From Bacteroidota bacterium (GTDB taxonomy: Bacteria > Bacteroidota > Bacteroidia > 2-12-FULL-35-15), in the NCBI GenBank assembly GCA_947469885.1, contig CANIQT010000021.1:1-64000 (forward strand): a DNA stretch of 64,000 nt, written 5' to 3'. Position numbers and translations under genes: made by a program. Numbering within the stretch: position 1 is the first letter of the stretch; every line of letters starts with the position of its first letter. This document shows, piece by piece, positions 15,546 to 23,334 of this stretch. The notes under the pieces were generated by a model. It saw nothing but the letters and a program-made list of their open reading frames with translations. It was not told the DNA's origin and did no database searches.

Positions 15546-15561
15546 CCCCTCTCGAGAGGGG
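15546..15561. repeat. REP-like perfect palindrome
   Basis: CCCCTCTCGAGAGGGG is a perfect 16-bp palindrome, followed by TTAGGGGTG. It belongs to the same family as the palindromes at 5592 and 21058. Confidence 0.75.
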
Positions 15562-15582
15562 TTAGGGGTGTGTTTTATTATT

Positions 15583-16020
15583 TTACATCGTCATTTCTAA
15601 CCTTACGCTATCGTTACTTATTTTCAAAGTTCCCGATTCTAATTCTTCTATTTTCCATAATGTGTAATGATTCTGGTCATGAATTATTTTCAATGTTTCA
15701 TCATTATTTATCAATTCCCAGCTCTGGCTAAAATTAAAATTATTTGAAGAAGGGTAATAAGAAAGCTGCCCAACAGTATATGTTACTGCTGTTCCGCCAC
15801 TGCAAGTACCATCAATATAAAACCCACATTTGAAATTATCTGCCAACGGGGAATAAGAAAAGTTCACTAATTTAGTATATGATTTCATTGCCCAACTATG
15901 CTTCGTCAACCTTTTAACCGGACTTCTAAAATGCGGTACCCAATTATCATCCGGGTATTTTTTTTTACACCCATCAAACAAAAAAGCAACAAGAATAAAA
16001 AGCAAAATAATTTTTTTCAT
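15583..16020 (-). CDS. Small lipoprotein of unknown function
   Basis: The 145-residue product begins with a lipoprotein signal (LLFILVAFLFDGC), with Cys at residue 18 followed by KKKYPDD. The rest is a small beta-rich domain with 'WAMKSYTKLVNFSY', 'CGFYIDGTCSGG', 'SQSWELINNDETLKI' and 'TLWKIEELESGTLKISNDSV'. This layout resembles the lipocalin-like lipoproteins of Bacteroidota, in which a strand pattern ends in 'W.I..L....L.......'. The localisation is probably the periplasmic or outer face of a membrane. It is a single-gene unit with its own promoter and terminator. Confidence 0.7.
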   Translation of the reverse strand: MKKIILLFILVAFLFDGCKKKYPDDNWVPHFRSPVKRLTKHSWAMKSYTKLVNFSYSPLADNFKCGFYIDGTCSGGTAVTYTVGQLSYYPSSNNFNFSQSWELINNDETLKIIHDQNHYTLWKIEELESGTLKISNDSVRLEMTM

Positions 16021-16099
16021 TTATTTATTTAATTCCTTATAAAATTTTTAAACAACAAACTTGCAAGGGTTAACTTCAACATTATTTAAAATCATAAAA

Positions 16100-16107
16100 C
16101 AAAGATA
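16100..16107 (-). promoter_or_regulatory. Promoter -7 element TATCTTTG (lipoprotein)
   Basis: The complement of CAAAGATA lies 80 bases before the lipoprotein ATG. No -33 TTG was seen. Confidence 0.4.
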
Positions 16108-16194
16108 GTTTTAAAATAGATAACCTGAGAAGAAGACAGATAAAATCATTTTTGGGATTTTAGCATTGTATTAACAATCTAAAACAAAAATGAA

Positions 16195-16743
16195 ATGAAT
16201 AAAATTAAAACTATTTTCTCTGTTGATTTTGTAGAGAAGGGAACTCCAATGGTAAAACTTCCTGAAATGGAATTTGTAAAAACTAAAACAGGTTTTGAAG
16301 TGGTGATGACACATGATGATGATGTAAAATTAATTACTGCTCCGGCTTTGCCTGCCGGCAAATTAATTATTGAACAAACGCCTGTGTTGCCTGTAAATTC
16401 AACGGTTGTAAGTCAGTTGGTGAAAAACGATATAAACATTGGGACTAATAAAAATCCGAATGTGGTGCTAAAGGCTGATATAATGTACATACAAGGGGAT
16501 GATAATTATTGTACTGTTTTTTTACAAAACGCAAAACCGCAGTTAACCAAACTAACGTTGAACAATTTGCTTCAGGAGCTTGGTACTGCTACGTTTTGCA
16601 GGGTTCACAAATCGTATATAGTTAGTCGTGTTTATATTAAAGAGTTAGTAATGGGAGTAAGACGAAAACAGCTGATAATGACTAAAGGAGATAAAATACC
16701 AGTTGGCGATGCGTATAAAAATGATTTCGAGGGCTGGTATTAA
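16195..16743 (+). CDS. LytTR-domain DNA-binding regulator without receiver domain
   Basis: The 182-residue product has a C-terminal LytTR DNA-binding domain at about 90-182: ADIMYIQGDDNYCTVFL, 'LTLNNLLQELGTATFCRVHK' and 'SYIVSRVYIKEL', ending in a short 'IPVGDAYKNDF'. The R-HKSYIV motif is the family hallmark. The N-terminal 85 residues are not a response-regulator receiver; they begin KTIFSVDFVEKGTPMVKLPE and I do not recognise them. LytTR proteins bind pairs of direct repeats spaced about 21-22 bp. Directly after this gene comes a two-copy 21-bp repeat (16751) and then array 2 (16857), which makes it a candidate binder of the arrays. That link is inference. Confidence 0.85.
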   Translation: MNKIKTIFSVDFVEKGTPMVKLPEMEFVKTKTGFEVVMTHDDDVKLITAPALPAGKLIIEQTPVLPVNSTVVSQLVKNDINIGTNKNPNVVLKADIMYIQGDDNYCTVFLQNAKPQLTKLTLNNLLQELGTATFCRVHKSYIVSRVYIKELVMGVRRKQLIMTKGDKIPVGDAYKNDFEGWY

Positions 16744-16750
16744 CTTTTTA

Positions 16751-16792
16751 TTTGGCGGTTGGCGTAAAATTTTTGGCGGTTGGCGTACAATA
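16751..16792. repeat. Two-copy 21-bp direct repeat after the LytTR gene
   Basis: Two units, 16751-16771 and 16772-16792, each begin TTTGGCGGTTGGCGTA and differ at two positions. The period is exactly 21. The pair starts 7 bases after the LytTR stop codon. Confidence 0.85.
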
Positions 16793-16856
16793 ATTTTTAT
16801 TTTCATTTCTAAAATATATTTTCGCATCGCGATCTTTAAAAATATAGTTTAGTACA

Positions 16857-17052
16857 ATTTGGACAGAGGTAACACAATTTCCGAAAGAGTGTTAACTATT
16901 TCCGGCAGAGTGTTAACTATTTCCGGCAGAGTGATAACTATTTCCGGCAAAGTGATAACTATTTCTGGCAGAGTGTTAACTATTTCCGGCAGAGTGTTAA
17001 CAATTCCCGGCAAAGTGATAACTATTTCCGGCAGAGTGATAACTATTTCCGA
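16857..17052. repeat. Tandem array 2: eight 21-bp units plus degenerate ends
   Basis: Eight units (16877-17044) each begin ATTTCCGGCA or a near variant and end TAACT or TAACA. They are preceded by a decayed 20-bp unit at 16857 and followed by a truncated unit start at 17045. Variation is limited to a few columns: 4, 6, 8-9 (GC or AA), 11 (G or A), 16 (T or A) and 21. The units encode TISGRV-type heptads in one frame, but that frame starts only at a TTG. The array ends 99 bases before the ATG of the 205-aa gene. Confidence 0.93.
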
Positions 17053-17151
17053 AATTCTTATCCCGATTATAAATAACTATTGAATATCAACAAGTTGTAA
17101 ATTAAAGTAACCCTAAATAAAAACAATTAATTAATTAAAAAACAAAAAAAC

Positions 17152-17769
17152 ATGGAAAAAATAACAGTTTTAGAAGGCTTGGAAGGCAAATCGGCCGACC
17201 AAAAAGTAACTTATGGTGGCGAAATATCGAGAGGTATGACCGGTAATTCCTACTACACCGACCAAGGAACCAAAGTAACCGACCTAGACACTGCAACAGG
17301 CGAATTGCAAACGGCTTTGAGCGGGGGTGATAGTGAAGTGATTGGTTTGAAAGAAGAAAATTTTGACAACAAAGTAAGTCTTGTTGTTAACTATGTTCAA
17401 GGAAAAGTAATTGGTATTAACGTAGCTTTAGCCAGAGTGATGGTGGAAAGTGCAAACCTTAAATGGAAGAAAAAAGGGAGTATTCACATTCACGATTTGG
17501 AGGTAACCAAAACAGAGGTGGACCTTACGGTACAGATTCGCAGAAAAGCACTCCGCATAGTGGATGGTAAAAAGGTTAATCCTGCTTATGTATGGCAAAA
17601 ATGCACCACAGAGCCAACTGTGGAGGATAACTGGAAACCTTGTAAAGTTTCAACCGTGGCTACTGTTAACGACAACGTGGAGAAAGGCAAGGAAACTTGG
17701 TACAGGGTGGCTACTGTGCTTGGTCAGGACCAAAGCGAGTATTCGGATTATACTTCTATTACTTGGTAA
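17152..17769 (+). CDS. Array-associated 205-aa protein with C-terminal fibronectin-III-like domain
   Basis: I do not recognise the family. There is no signal peptide or membrane segment. Residues 1 to about 105 are mostly helical and Gly/Asp-rich ('DTATGELQTALSGGDSEVIG', 'FDNKVSLVVNYVQGKVIGIN'). Residues about 108-205 look like a fibronectin type III module ('VDLTVQIRRKALRI', then 'ETWYRVATVLGQDQSEYSDY', ending ITW). It starts at ATG 17152 after an A-rich leader with no visible TAnnTTTG. It is monocistronic, with a strong terminator 23 bases after the stop. The plan of a helical N-part plus a small beta-sandwich matches the 308-aa protein beside array 1, although I see no clear sequence identity between them. 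Confidence 0.7.
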   Translation: MEKITVLEGLEGKSADQKVTYGGEISRGMTGNSYYTDQGTKVTDLDTATGELQTALSGGDSEVIGLKEENFDNKVSLVVNYVQGKVIGINVALARVMVESANLKWKKKGSIHIHDLEVTKTEVDLTVQIRRKALRIVDGKKVNPAYVWQKCTTEPTVEDNWKPCKVSTVATVNDNVEKGKETWYRVATVLGQDQSEYSDYTSITW

Positions 17770-17791
17770 AAAATTAAATTGCGTTAAAGCA

Positions 17792-17828
17792 AAAAATCCC
17801 GCTCTGAATTTCAGAGCGGGATTTTTTT
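17792..17828. terminator. Intrinsic terminator
   Basis: AAAAATCCCGCTCTGAA pairs with TTCAGAGCGGGATTTTT around a single central T (17809). It serves the 205-aa gene on the plus strand and possibly the M4 protease on the minus strand. Confidence 0.88.
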
Positions 17829-17866
17829 TGTTCAACAACCAATGGCTGATGACCAATGACTAATAT

Positions 17867-20800
17867 TTACTGCACCACCACTTTCCGCATCATCACCCCA
17901 TCATTTGTTTTCACCTCCACAAAATAAATTCCTTTTCCTTCTGCGCTTAAATCAATTTCGGATTTCGCGGATGCTGAGCCTGTCGAAGCATGGATTTCGG
18001 ATTGATAAACACATTCACCCAAAACATTTACTACTCGTAAACTTGAAACTTGAAACTTTGAACTTGAAACTGTAAATACTCCTGATGTCGGGTTTGGATA
18101 AATTGTCAATTCTCCATTATCCATTGTCAATTGATTTACTCCAGTTGTAATCACCGCCACCTGATGCACCACACTATCCGCACATGGACCATTGTAAACA
18201 TACAACGCAACATTAAAAATTCCGTTGGTGTTATATGTATGTACAGGACTTTGGGCAGTATCAGTAGTTCCATCACCAAAATCCCACAACCATGAAGTGC
18301 CACCAACAGTGGTATTGGTAAAGGTTACGGTGTTTCCCAATTGAGTATCAGTAAAGGTTGGATTCATACCACCGCTTACATTTACAACAACAGGTACCAT
18401 AGCACTGGTGCAAGGAATAGTAGTTAATTCCCAATCGTAAAAGAAATAATAACGAGCCGGGTCTTGCACATCGTTACCTGTTATGGTCACCATTCCTGCA
18501 GGGTCGGTATAAGGATAGTTAGCTCCCGCAGAGTTTCTGTAAAGATTAGGGCTTGCCGCAGCACCACATTCTAACCGGAAATTATTACCAACAGTAAGAT
18601 TAAAATTAAGTGTAATCCGGTTGGTTCCTGTCGGAATATTTATGATTGCACTTTGCAATACTGCTCCTGTGGCATCTTCTAGGTTAATGGTTCTGTTACC
18701 AGATGTGGTGGTATATACCAGCACTGAAACCAAGGTACAGGGTTGATTAACATTAAAAACCAGGTAATGGTCGAATGTATTATTTCCACCTGCCCCCATG
18801 GTGTTATCAAACGGAGTGCTATACACATTAGGCGAAGGCACACTGGTTTGAACATAATAGGTAGCCGAAGTATTTAATGCAGGAGTGGTGTAGGTAGCGC
18901 CTGTAGTTAATGCAGCGCCTCCCATTGGGGTGCTGTACCAACTCAACGAAGTACCCGTTGCGTTAAGTGTAGCTGTGCTTCCGCAATTTATATTTACTGG
19001 CGAGTTTGCCGTTGGCGATGCCAATGGAACAATAGAAATAAAATTAGTTTGTGTAACCGAATCGGCACCGCACAAACCGTTAGTAACAAGTTTAACAGAA
19101 AAATTGCCGGGAGTTAAATAAGTATGAGTTGGATTCATAACATTGCTGGTTGTGCCATCACCAAAGTACCACGTGTAGTTTCCCCCATTAGTAGTATTAT
19201 TGCTGAAACTAACTGCTGCTGGCAAATAACAATAGCTGGTATGAGCAGCCGAAAAAGCAGCCACAGGAACCGCAGGAGCATAAGCCGCACCAACACCCAC
19301 AGCAAACCACGCATTGGTAACGGCAATCACTTCGGGCGAACAACCACCGTACAAATCAGTAGCAGCTTGTATGGCATCAATCCTTGCTTCTGCATAATCC
19401 GTATTCGGATTCATATATACAGCACCTAATCTATACCATATTTGCTGAGCCTCGGCCATACCAATTCCAGTAACATTATAAACATCGCTGTTGTCATTAG
19501 TTCCGCTTTCGCCCATTGCAACTATATAATAACAATGGCTAAATACAGTAGAGTTTTGATGCACCTCCTGATTAACTGCATCCCAGTATTGTCCCAAATA
19601 AGTATCAGGGTTTTGTGTGTTATGAGGATTCTGGTCATCACGAAATATAGCACCACCAATCTGGTCGCCTATCAAAAAGTCGACTACGGCCGAATTATAA
19701 GCATGCTGACGAATAGAGATTCCCATACAATCGCTATAGCCCTCATTTAATGCACCGCCTTCGGGCACATTGCCAAGGTTGGAAGTAAACTGTGTAAAGC
19801 CATGGGTAATTTCATGTCCGGTTACATCAATTGCTGTAAGCGGTGTGTAGGTGGTTCCATCACCATCACCATAACTCATTACACTTCCATCCCAAAAAGC
19901 ATTAACAAGATTTACATCCACATGCACATAGGAGATTAAAGCATAACCAGCAGCATCAATACTATTTCTGCCAAACAAAGAATCATAGAAGTCGTACGTT
20001 TTTTCTGCTCCCCAATGCGCATCAGTTGCATATTGGTCAAGATTTGCATTAACGTTGTTCCAAGTGGTGGTAGCGTTAGTAAACGCAACCGTTCCACCCG
20101 GGTTAGCATTCGTTTGATTGTTATACGTTTTAATTCCAAGCCCTCTTCCTGTTTCTTGCAAACGGTACGAGCCCGCATTACTGTCTGTAATAATTGGGCG
20201 ATTGCCACTATACGCTGTTACAGCAGTTGCAGGAACATTTATATCTTTTATTCTGTTTTGTTCAAAAATAATTTCTCCTGTTTGAGCATCCACATACACA
20301 AAATTACGTTTCAAAGGCTTATCAGCATAAATATCAAATTTGTAACAAAGACGATAATTAGTTGCAGTATAATTTCCTTTCACAGGCGCATACACCAATT
20401 CTCCTTTCGGAAACCACGTTGCATCTATATTGTCTAGTTGTTCTTTCAATTGTGCTTCGCTTGTTGGATTTTGCCATTTGTACAATTCAGCATTTGTAAA
20501 AGTTAACGCATCCTGCAAAGCAGTTTCTTTTGTCAACCCTGCTGATGAAGCAACTCCCGGTAGTTGATTAAAAACAAAACCATTTACCGATACCACTTTA
20601 TTATTTTTTGTGTGAACAATGTACATCGTCCCTTCAACCGGAAAACCATTGTTTGTTTCCTGATAACGATAATGAATCATTCCCAGCTTATCTTTTTCGG
20701 TAGAAAGCAATTTTAATCCAATGCTCGATTCGATGTGTAAAGCCGAATGAAACCAATTTTCGAAATCCGAAAAGGCAATTTCTCTTCCCTCACGAAACTG

Positions 20801-20971
20801 AACATAATTGGGCACTTCCGAGCTTTTAGTTATTCTGACAAGTTCAGCACCTGCAATTTTTCGGTCTGCTTCATTTCCTGTCAATGTAGTTTGTGCCGAT
20901 GATTTTGCAATAATGAAGAAGGTAATAATTGCCAAAAGGAGTGTAGCATTTTGTGTAATTTTTTTTGTCAT
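17867..20971 (-). CDS. M4-family (thermolysin-like) metalloprotease with PKD domains and T9SS sorting domain
   Basis: The product is a 1034-residue secreted zinc protease precursor. A signal peptide (ITFFIIAKSSAQ) is followed by a propeptide of the FTP/PepSY type (about 40-245). The catalytic domain spans about 260-580. GHEITHG near residue 385 supplies the two zinc His and the catalytic Glu of the HExxH motif, and NEGYSD about 20 residues later supplies the third zinc ligand. A PKD domain (about 590-670, 'GGNYTWYFGDGTT'), an Ig-like region, a second PKD domain (about 890-950, 'TSWLWDFGDGTTD') and a sorting domain (LTIYPNPTSG onward, last 80 residues) follow. The sorting domain contains an in-frame insertion, HASTGSASAKSEI, encoded partly by a dispersed repeat (17973-17990). 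A role in degrading extracellular protein is expected for the family. Confidence 0.93.
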   Translation of the reverse strand: MTKKITQNATLLLAIITFFIIAKSSAQTTLTGNEADRKIAGAELVRITKSSEVPNYVQFREGREIAFSDFENWFHSALHIESSIGLKLLSTEKDKLGMIHYRYQETNNGFPVEGTMYIVHTKNNKVVSVNGFVFNQLPGVASSAGLTKETALQDALTFTNAELYKWQNPTSEAQLKEQLDNIDATWFPKGELVYAPVKGNYTATNYRLCYKFDIYADKPLKRNFVYVDAQTGEIIFEQNRIKDINVPATAVTAYSGNRPIITDSNAGSYRLQETGRGLGIKTYNNQTNANPGGTVAFTNATTTWNNVNANLDQYATDAHWGAEKTYDFYDSLFGRNSIDAAGYALISYVHVDVNLVNAFWDGSVMSYGDGDGTTYTPLTAIDVTGHEITHGFTQFTSNLGNVPEGGALNEGYSDCMGISIRQHAYNSAVVDFLIGDQIGGAIFRDDQNPHNTQNPDTYLGQYWDAVNQEVHQNSTVFSHCYYIVAMGESGTNDNSDVYNVTGIGMAEAQQIWYRLGAVYMNPNTDYAEARIDAIQAATDLYGGCSPEVIAVTNAWFAVGVGAAYAPAVPVAAFSAAHTSYCYLPAAVSFSNNTTNGGNYTWYFGDGTTSNVMNPTHTYLTPGNFSVKLVTNGLCGADSVTQTNFISIVPLASPTANSPVNINCGSTATLNATGTSLSWYSTPMGGAALTTGATYTTPALNTSATYYVQTSVPSPNVYSTPFDNTMGAGGNNTFDHYLVFNVNQPCTLVSVLVYTTTSGNRTINLEDATGAVLQSAIINIPTGTNRITLNFNLTVGNNFRLECGAAASPNLYRNSAGANYPYTDPAGMVTITGNDVQDPARYYFFYDWELTTIPCTSAMVPVVVNVSGGMNPTFTDTQLGNTVTFTNTTVGGTSWLWDFGDGTTDTAQSPVHTYNTNGIFNVALYVYNGPCADSVVHQVAVITTGVNQLTMDNGELTIYPNPTSGVFTVSSSKFQVSSLRVVNVLGECVYQSEIHASTGSASAKSEIDLSAEGKGIYFVEVKTNDGVMMRKVVVQ
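17973..17990. repeat. Dispersed repeat GCTGAGCCTGTCGAAGCA inside a coding region
   Basis: This 18-base motif (complement TGCTTCGACAGGCTCAGC) is flanked on both sides by GGATTTCG-type sequence. It encodes the loop STGSAS in the sorting domain of the M4 protease. A related core, GAGCTTGTCGAACC, lies in the hairpin at 37459. Confidence 0.65.
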
Positions 20972-21057
20972 TGGGATTGATTTAGAAGATGAAGATTAGA
21001 AATACGTAACAAAGGAATGAAAAGAAAACTGTACTACCAAAATAATTGAGATAAAAA

Positions 21058-21175
21058 GCCTCACCCCTTAATCCCCTCTCCTTGAAAAAAGGAGAGGGGG
21101 TAGTGCTCAAAAAACGCGGCACTTCAAGTAATGGCTCCCCTCCCCTTTTTCAAGGGGAGGGGTCGGGGGTGAGGT
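21058..21175. repeat. Composite REP-like element with two palindromes
   Basis: The first stem is CCCCTCTCC (21073-21081) with GGAGAGGGG (21091-21099). The second stem is CCCCTCCCCTT with AAGGGGAGGGG (21137-21162). Outer arms CCTCACCCC (near 21059) and GGGGGTGAGG (21165-21174) enclose both. The paired-palindrome layout resembles BIME elements. It fills most of the 331-base gap between the M4 protease and phoH promoter regions. Confidence 0.8.
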
Positions 21176-21302
21176 CTAACCTTTAAACATCCGTTTGTTC
21201 ATTACTTTATACAGACACCCCAAAAATCAAACTTTATCTTGTATAGTTTTACAGCCAAGATATTAACCTATTTAATTAACGCTTTAAACAATCGTTCTTA
21301 TT

Positions 21303-22634
21303 ATGGTGAAAGAGAAAAAGATTTTCGTACTCGATACCAGTGTTATTATTTACGACCACACCGCAGTAAAAAGTTTTAAGGAACACGATGTGGTTATCCC
21401 CATCACAGTGCTCGAAGAGTTGGACAACTTCAAAAAAGGAAACGACACCAAGAACTTTGCTGCAAGAGAATTCACAAGATACATTGACAAAATTTCTGCT
21501 GACCATACATTAACCGATTGGATACACATAAACGGAAAAGGTCACGGAAATCTGATGATTGAAATGCACCAGAGCTCGAAAATTGATGCTGAAAAAGTTT
21601 TTGGTGAGCGCAAAGGCGACCATCGCATTTTAAATACTGCTATGTATGTTGCCGAAAAATATCCGAAGCAAAAAGTAATATTAGTTACAAAGGATATTAA
21701 TCTTCGCATCAAAGCAAAGTCGCTGGACCTTACTGCAGAAGATTATAAGACCGGAAAAATTCAAGACGTAACAGAACAGCTTTATACCGGAAGAAGTGAA
21801 ATTCAAAAAGTTTCTACCGAAATAATAAATGAGATTTATGAAAAAGGATTTTGTGAGCCTTCGGTTTTATTAAAAAAGAATAGACCGAAATCAAATCATT
21901 TTTATGTTCTAAAAAACGGAACCAAATCGGTACTGGCATCTTATAGTCCTTCCAAAAACACATTGGACAGAGTTAAAAAAGTAACAGCCTTTGGAGTTAA
22001 TCCAAGAAACGCTGAGCAAGCTTTTGCCTTGGATGCCATCATGAATCCTAATATTAAGTTGGTTTCTATACAAGGAGTGGCAGGTACCGGAAAAACTCTT
22101 TTATCTCTTGCAGGTGCTTTGGAGCAAAGAAGAACGTTTCATCAAATTTATCTCGCCCGCCCAATTGTTCCGTTGAGCAATAAAGACATTGGATATTTGC
22201 CCGGAGATATTAAATCGAAACTGAATCCTTACATGGAGCCATTGTGGGATAATTTGAAATACATCAAAAATCAGTTCAACGAAAAAGATAAAGAGTACAA
22301 ACAGATAAACGAAATGGTGGAGCACGAAAAGTTGGTAGTGTGCCCGTTAGCATATATAAGAGGCAGAAGTTTGTCGGATGTGTTTTTTATTGTGGATGAA
22401 GCGCAGAACTTAACTCCTCACGAAGTAAAAACAATTATTAGCCGAGCAGGAGAAAACACCAAGATGATTTTTACAGGAGATATTTATCAAATAGATACTC
22501 CTTATCTCGATTCTCAAAGTAATGGTTTGTCGTATTTGATTGATAAGTTAAAAGACCAGTCATTGTATGCACATATCACCTTAGAAAAAGGAGAGCGGTC
22601 GGAGTTGGCAAATTTGGCTAATGAGTTTTTGTAG
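21303..22634 (+). CDS. PIN-PhoH fusion protein (PhoH2/YlaK type ATPase)
   Basis: The 443-residue product has an N-terminal PIN nuclease domain (about 5-150; acidic residues in VLDTSVIIYD, EELDNFK and the later LVTKDINLR) fused to a PhoH ATPase domain (about 230-443). Walker A is GVAGTGKTLL, Walker B is VFFIVDEAQN, and TGDIYQIDTPYLD is a sensor-like motif. PhoH2 proteins have been described as ATP-dependent RNA helicase-nucleases, sometimes linked to toxin-antitoxin-like regulation. No PhoAT partner gene is adjacent upstream. A TumA/TumE-like pair follows 54 bases downstream, but it has its own promoter element. Confidence 0.9.
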   Translation: MVKEKKIFVLDTSVIIYDHTAVKSFKEHDVVIPITVLEELDNFKKGNDTKNFAAREFTRYIDKISADHTLTDWIHINGKGHGNLMIEMHQSSKIDAEKVFGERKGDHRILNTAMYVAEKYPKQKVILVTKDINLRIKAKSLDLTAEDYKTGKIQDVTEQLYTGRSEIQKVSTEIINEIYEKGFCEPSVLLKKNRPKSNHFYVLKNGTKSVLASYSPSKNTLDRVKKVTAFGVNPRNAEQAFALDAIMNPNIKLVSIQGVAGTGKTLLSLAGALEQRRTFHQIYLARPIVPLSNKDIGYLPGDIKSKLNPYMEPLWDNLKYIKNQFNEKDKEYKQINEMVEHEKLVVCPLAYIRGRSLSDVFFIVDEAQNLTPHEVKTIISRAGENTKMIFTGDIYQIDTPYLDSQSNGLSYLIDKLKDQSLYAHITLEKGERSELANLANEFL

Positions 22635-22659
22635 AGAAGAAAATTTATTTCTTTTTGAT

Positions 22660-22667
22660 TAAATTTG
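22660..22667 (+). promoter_or_regulatory. Promoter -7 element TAAATTTG (TumA/TumE pair)
   Basis: This is an exact TAnnTTTG followed by CAG, 21 bases before the first gene of the pair. Confidence 0.45.
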
Positions 22668-22688
22668 CAGAACAAATATTAAAATAAA

Positions 22689-22955
22689 ATGCGGACAATT
22701 AATAAAAGTGATGTTGCACATAGTTTACTGCTCGAGTGTATGAGTGAGATTAACAATGTAAAAGACAAACTGCAAAATTTCACTAAAAAATATTCCTCTT
22801 CTTTTAATGATTTTGAAAAAAAGATAAAAAAAAGTAAGAAAGAGAATTTTTCGGAATGGGATGATTATATGGAGTGGAAGTCTTACGAAAATGTGTTATC
22901 TGATTTATCAAAAAAGATAAAAGACATTAAAGGTGGAAATTTTAAAGTTACTTGA
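22689..22955 (+). CDS. Probable TumA-like antitoxin
   Basis: The 88-residue product is helical and Lys-rich (NFTKKYSSSFNDFEKKIKK) with 'EWDDYMEWKSYENVL' near the C-terminus, a pattern seen in genes placed in front of DUF6516/TumE genes. Its 3' end overlaps the next gene by 23 bases, indicating a coupled pair. Assignment rests on the neighbour, not on a strong motif of its own. A coiled-coil-forming antitoxin would fit the composition. Confidence 0.6.
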   Translation: MRTINKSDVAHSLLLECMSEINNVKDKLQNFTKKYSSSFNDFEKKIKKSKKENFSEWDDYMEWKSYENVLSDLSKKIKDIKGGNFKVT

Positions 22956-23268
22956 GCAATATGCTTCAATAACCGAATTTGAAGTAGAGAACTATAAAAG
23001 CTGGGAAACTGGTTTTTATGTACGTTTAAAAATCACCTTTAAAAACAAATCCATTCTTTATGTAAAAGAATATTTCTCTGAAACAGAACGAAACTATTCT
23101 TATCACTGGCAAACAAAAGATGAAGCACTTATCATTCGATGGGATAATTCACCTCACTATCCTACCCATTCTACTTTTCCACATCATAAACATATTGGTA
23201 ATAAAATAAGCGAAAGTTATGAAATTACATTAAAAGACGTTTTAATGTATATAGATAATGACATTTAA
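22933..23268 (+). CDS. TumE-like (DUF6516) toxin
   Basis: The 111-residue product starts at GTG 22933, inside the preceding gene. It shows the DUF6516/TumE pattern: 'YVRLKITFKNKSILYVKEYF', 'YSYHWQTKDEALIIRWDNSP', then HYPTHSTFPHHKH and a C-terminal 'ITLKDVLMYI'. The YHWQ, RWDN and FPHHKH motifs are the conserved core. The family is classed as the toxin of a toxin-antitoxin system; its biochemical target is not well known to me. The overlapping upstream gene is the likely antitoxin. A perfect 33-bp palindrome starts 4 bases after the stop codon. Confidence 0.8.
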   Translation: MEILKLLEQYASITEFEVENYKSWETGFYVRLKITFKNKSILYVKEYFSETERNYSYHWQTKDEALIIRWDNSPHYPTHSTFPHHKHIGNKISESYEITLKDVLMYIDNDI

Positions 23269-23272
23269 AATC

Positions 23273-23305
23273 ACCCCTGTCAGGGTTTAAAACCCTGACA
23301 GGGGT
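23273..23305. repeat. Perfect 33-bp palindrome, copy 1
   Basis: ACCCCTGTCAGGGTTT and its exact complement are separated by one base. A near-identical copy is at 39179-39211. It lies between convergent genes and may act as a terminator, although no T-run follows. The core GGTTTAAAACCCTGA also occurs in unit 5 of array 3 (from 36923). Confidence 0.85.
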
Positions 23306-23334
23306 ATAAGTAAGTATAGTTGTAAAGTATTATT

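Noticed and set aside
15546..15561. Intrinsic terminator
   Set aside because: It is a perfect palindrome but has no T-run, and a strong terminator lies just before it at 15491-15525.
16859..17083. Reading frame of 74 codons across array 2 (TISGRV-type heptads)
   Set aside because: It starts only at a TTG inside a decayed unit, and the conserved DNA columns do not follow a codon-position pattern.
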